DNA of 64,000 nt from Clostridium sp. CF012 (GTDB taxonomy: Bacteria; Bacillota; Clostridia; Clostridiales; Clostridiaceae). Numbering within the stretch: position 1 is the stretch's first letter; every line of letters begins with the position of its first letter. The notes below the pieces were generated by a model that was not told the DNA's origin, made no database searches, and was given only the letters and a program-made list of their open reading frames with translations. The position numbers and the translations under genes are program-made. Shown in pieces: positions 63,557 through 64,000 of the stretch. The stretch spans positions 1 to 64,000 of the forward strand of contig NZ_JAHLEF010000010.1 in NCBI RefSeq assembly GCF_018861755.1, read 5' to 3'.

Positions 63557-64000
63557 ATGAAAGCTATAGTTAATGGAAAACTTATAATGAAAGATAGAAT
63601 AATGCATGATAGTGTAATAATTTTTGATAAACAAATTACAAACATTATAACTGAGGATAGTTTCCTTCTGTATAAAAAAGAATATAAAGAAGAGTTACAA
63701 GTAATTGATGCTGAGGGTAAATATGTTTCACCTGGATTTATTGATATTCATATTCATGGCTCAGGAGGCTATGACACCATGGATGCCACCTCGGAAGCCT
63801 TAAGAGTTATAAGTACTACAATAGCTGCAAATGGGGTAACAGCATATCTACCTACTACAATGACTATGGATAGTGATAGTATATATAATGCTCTAGATGC
63901 TATAAGAGAAGCAATGTCAACAGAAAATGAGGGGGCAAAGATTTTAGGAGCACATATGGAGGGACCTTTCATAAATGAAAAGTACAAAGGAGCTCAGAAG
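63557..64000 (+). CDS. nagA: N-acetylglucosamine-6-phosphate deacetylase, N-terminal part
   Basis: 148 codons up to the window end. PGFIDIHIHGSGGYDTM carries the metal-binding His65 and His67, and the conserved HMEGPF holds Glu135. NagA removes the acetyl group from GlcNAc-6-P. I start at the ATG at 63557, six bases after GAGGTG; the ATG at 63551 touches it. The rest lies beyond the window. Third gene of the nag set after murQ. Confidence 0.9.
   Translation, partial: MKAIVNGKLIMKDRIMHDSVIIFDKQITNIITEDSFLLYKKEYKEELQVIDAEGKYVSPGFIDIHIHGSGGYDTMDATSEALRVISTTIAANGVTAYLPTTMTMDSDSIYNALDAIREAMSTENEGAKILGAHMEGPFINEKYKGAQK

Overview
The window is low-GC Gram-positive DNA of the genus Clostridium (sensu stricto) type. 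This rests on the strong AT bias, the strong GGAGG-type ribosome binding sites, frequent TTG/GTG starts, and the protein families seen: split gcvPA/gcvPB, gapN, a cobalamin-dependent ribonucleotide reductase, paired half-size chromate transporters, and a YjjI/YjjW glycyl-radical pair. I do not assign a species. Most of the window is ordinary chromosomal metabolism, but the intergenic DNA is rich in repeats, relics and RNA structure.

Left edge (1-880): the tail of an IS3-family transposase, half of a long-hairpin repeat, a decayed MetH-type fragment and an IS256-type transposase relic. Next (0.9-15 kb): a large HTH regulator with a palindromic operator, a chemotaxis receptor, tRNA-Ile, a ComEC-like metallo-hydrolase, plsC, gapN, two divergent coiled-coil genes, and a decayed locus (PanB-like relic, broken DUF2520 gene) enclosing a candidate structured RNA. 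An amidohydrolase, a homocysteine S-methyltransferase and a GNAT acetyltransferase follow.

15-32 kb: nrdJ with two NrdR-type boxes 31 bp apart, a gamma-carbonic-anhydrase-like protein, a secreted phosphodiester glycosidase, fRMsr, CvfB, a Ca2+ P-type ATPase, the chromate transporter pair, YaaR, glutamine-dependent NAD synthetase, and an NfeD/SPFH pair. 32-45 kb: flavin reductase, an SLH-anchored YcdB-type protein, an alpha/beta hydrolase, psuK-psuG, GNAT, yjjI-yjjW and pepF.

45-54 kb is a glycine island. An APC permease (minus strand) and gcvT-gcvH-gcvPA-gcvPB-lpd (plus strand) diverge, each behind its own tandem glycine riboswitch and terminator, with a relic of a lipoate-protein ligase between them. 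54-59 kb: surE, a RAYT (REP-associated tyrosine transposase), and an ArsR/CadA metal-efflux pair with a clear promoter-operator. 59-64 kb is an amino-sugar module: a PTS EIICB (nagE) behind a RAT/terminator, a BglG-type antiterminator, a NagR-like GntR regulator with a dre-like site, murQ and the start of nagA.

The most unusual content is non-coding: (i) palindromic GTTGTTAACCGTCCC repeats that also flank the RAYT gene; (ii) long imperfect hairpin elements directly 3' of genes; (iii) a previously unrecognised (to me) 85-86 bp CAGAAGGA...TCCTTCTG element present twice; (iv) a candidate ~230-nt structured RNA at about 9.83-10.07 kb; and (v) the twin divergent glycine riboswitches.
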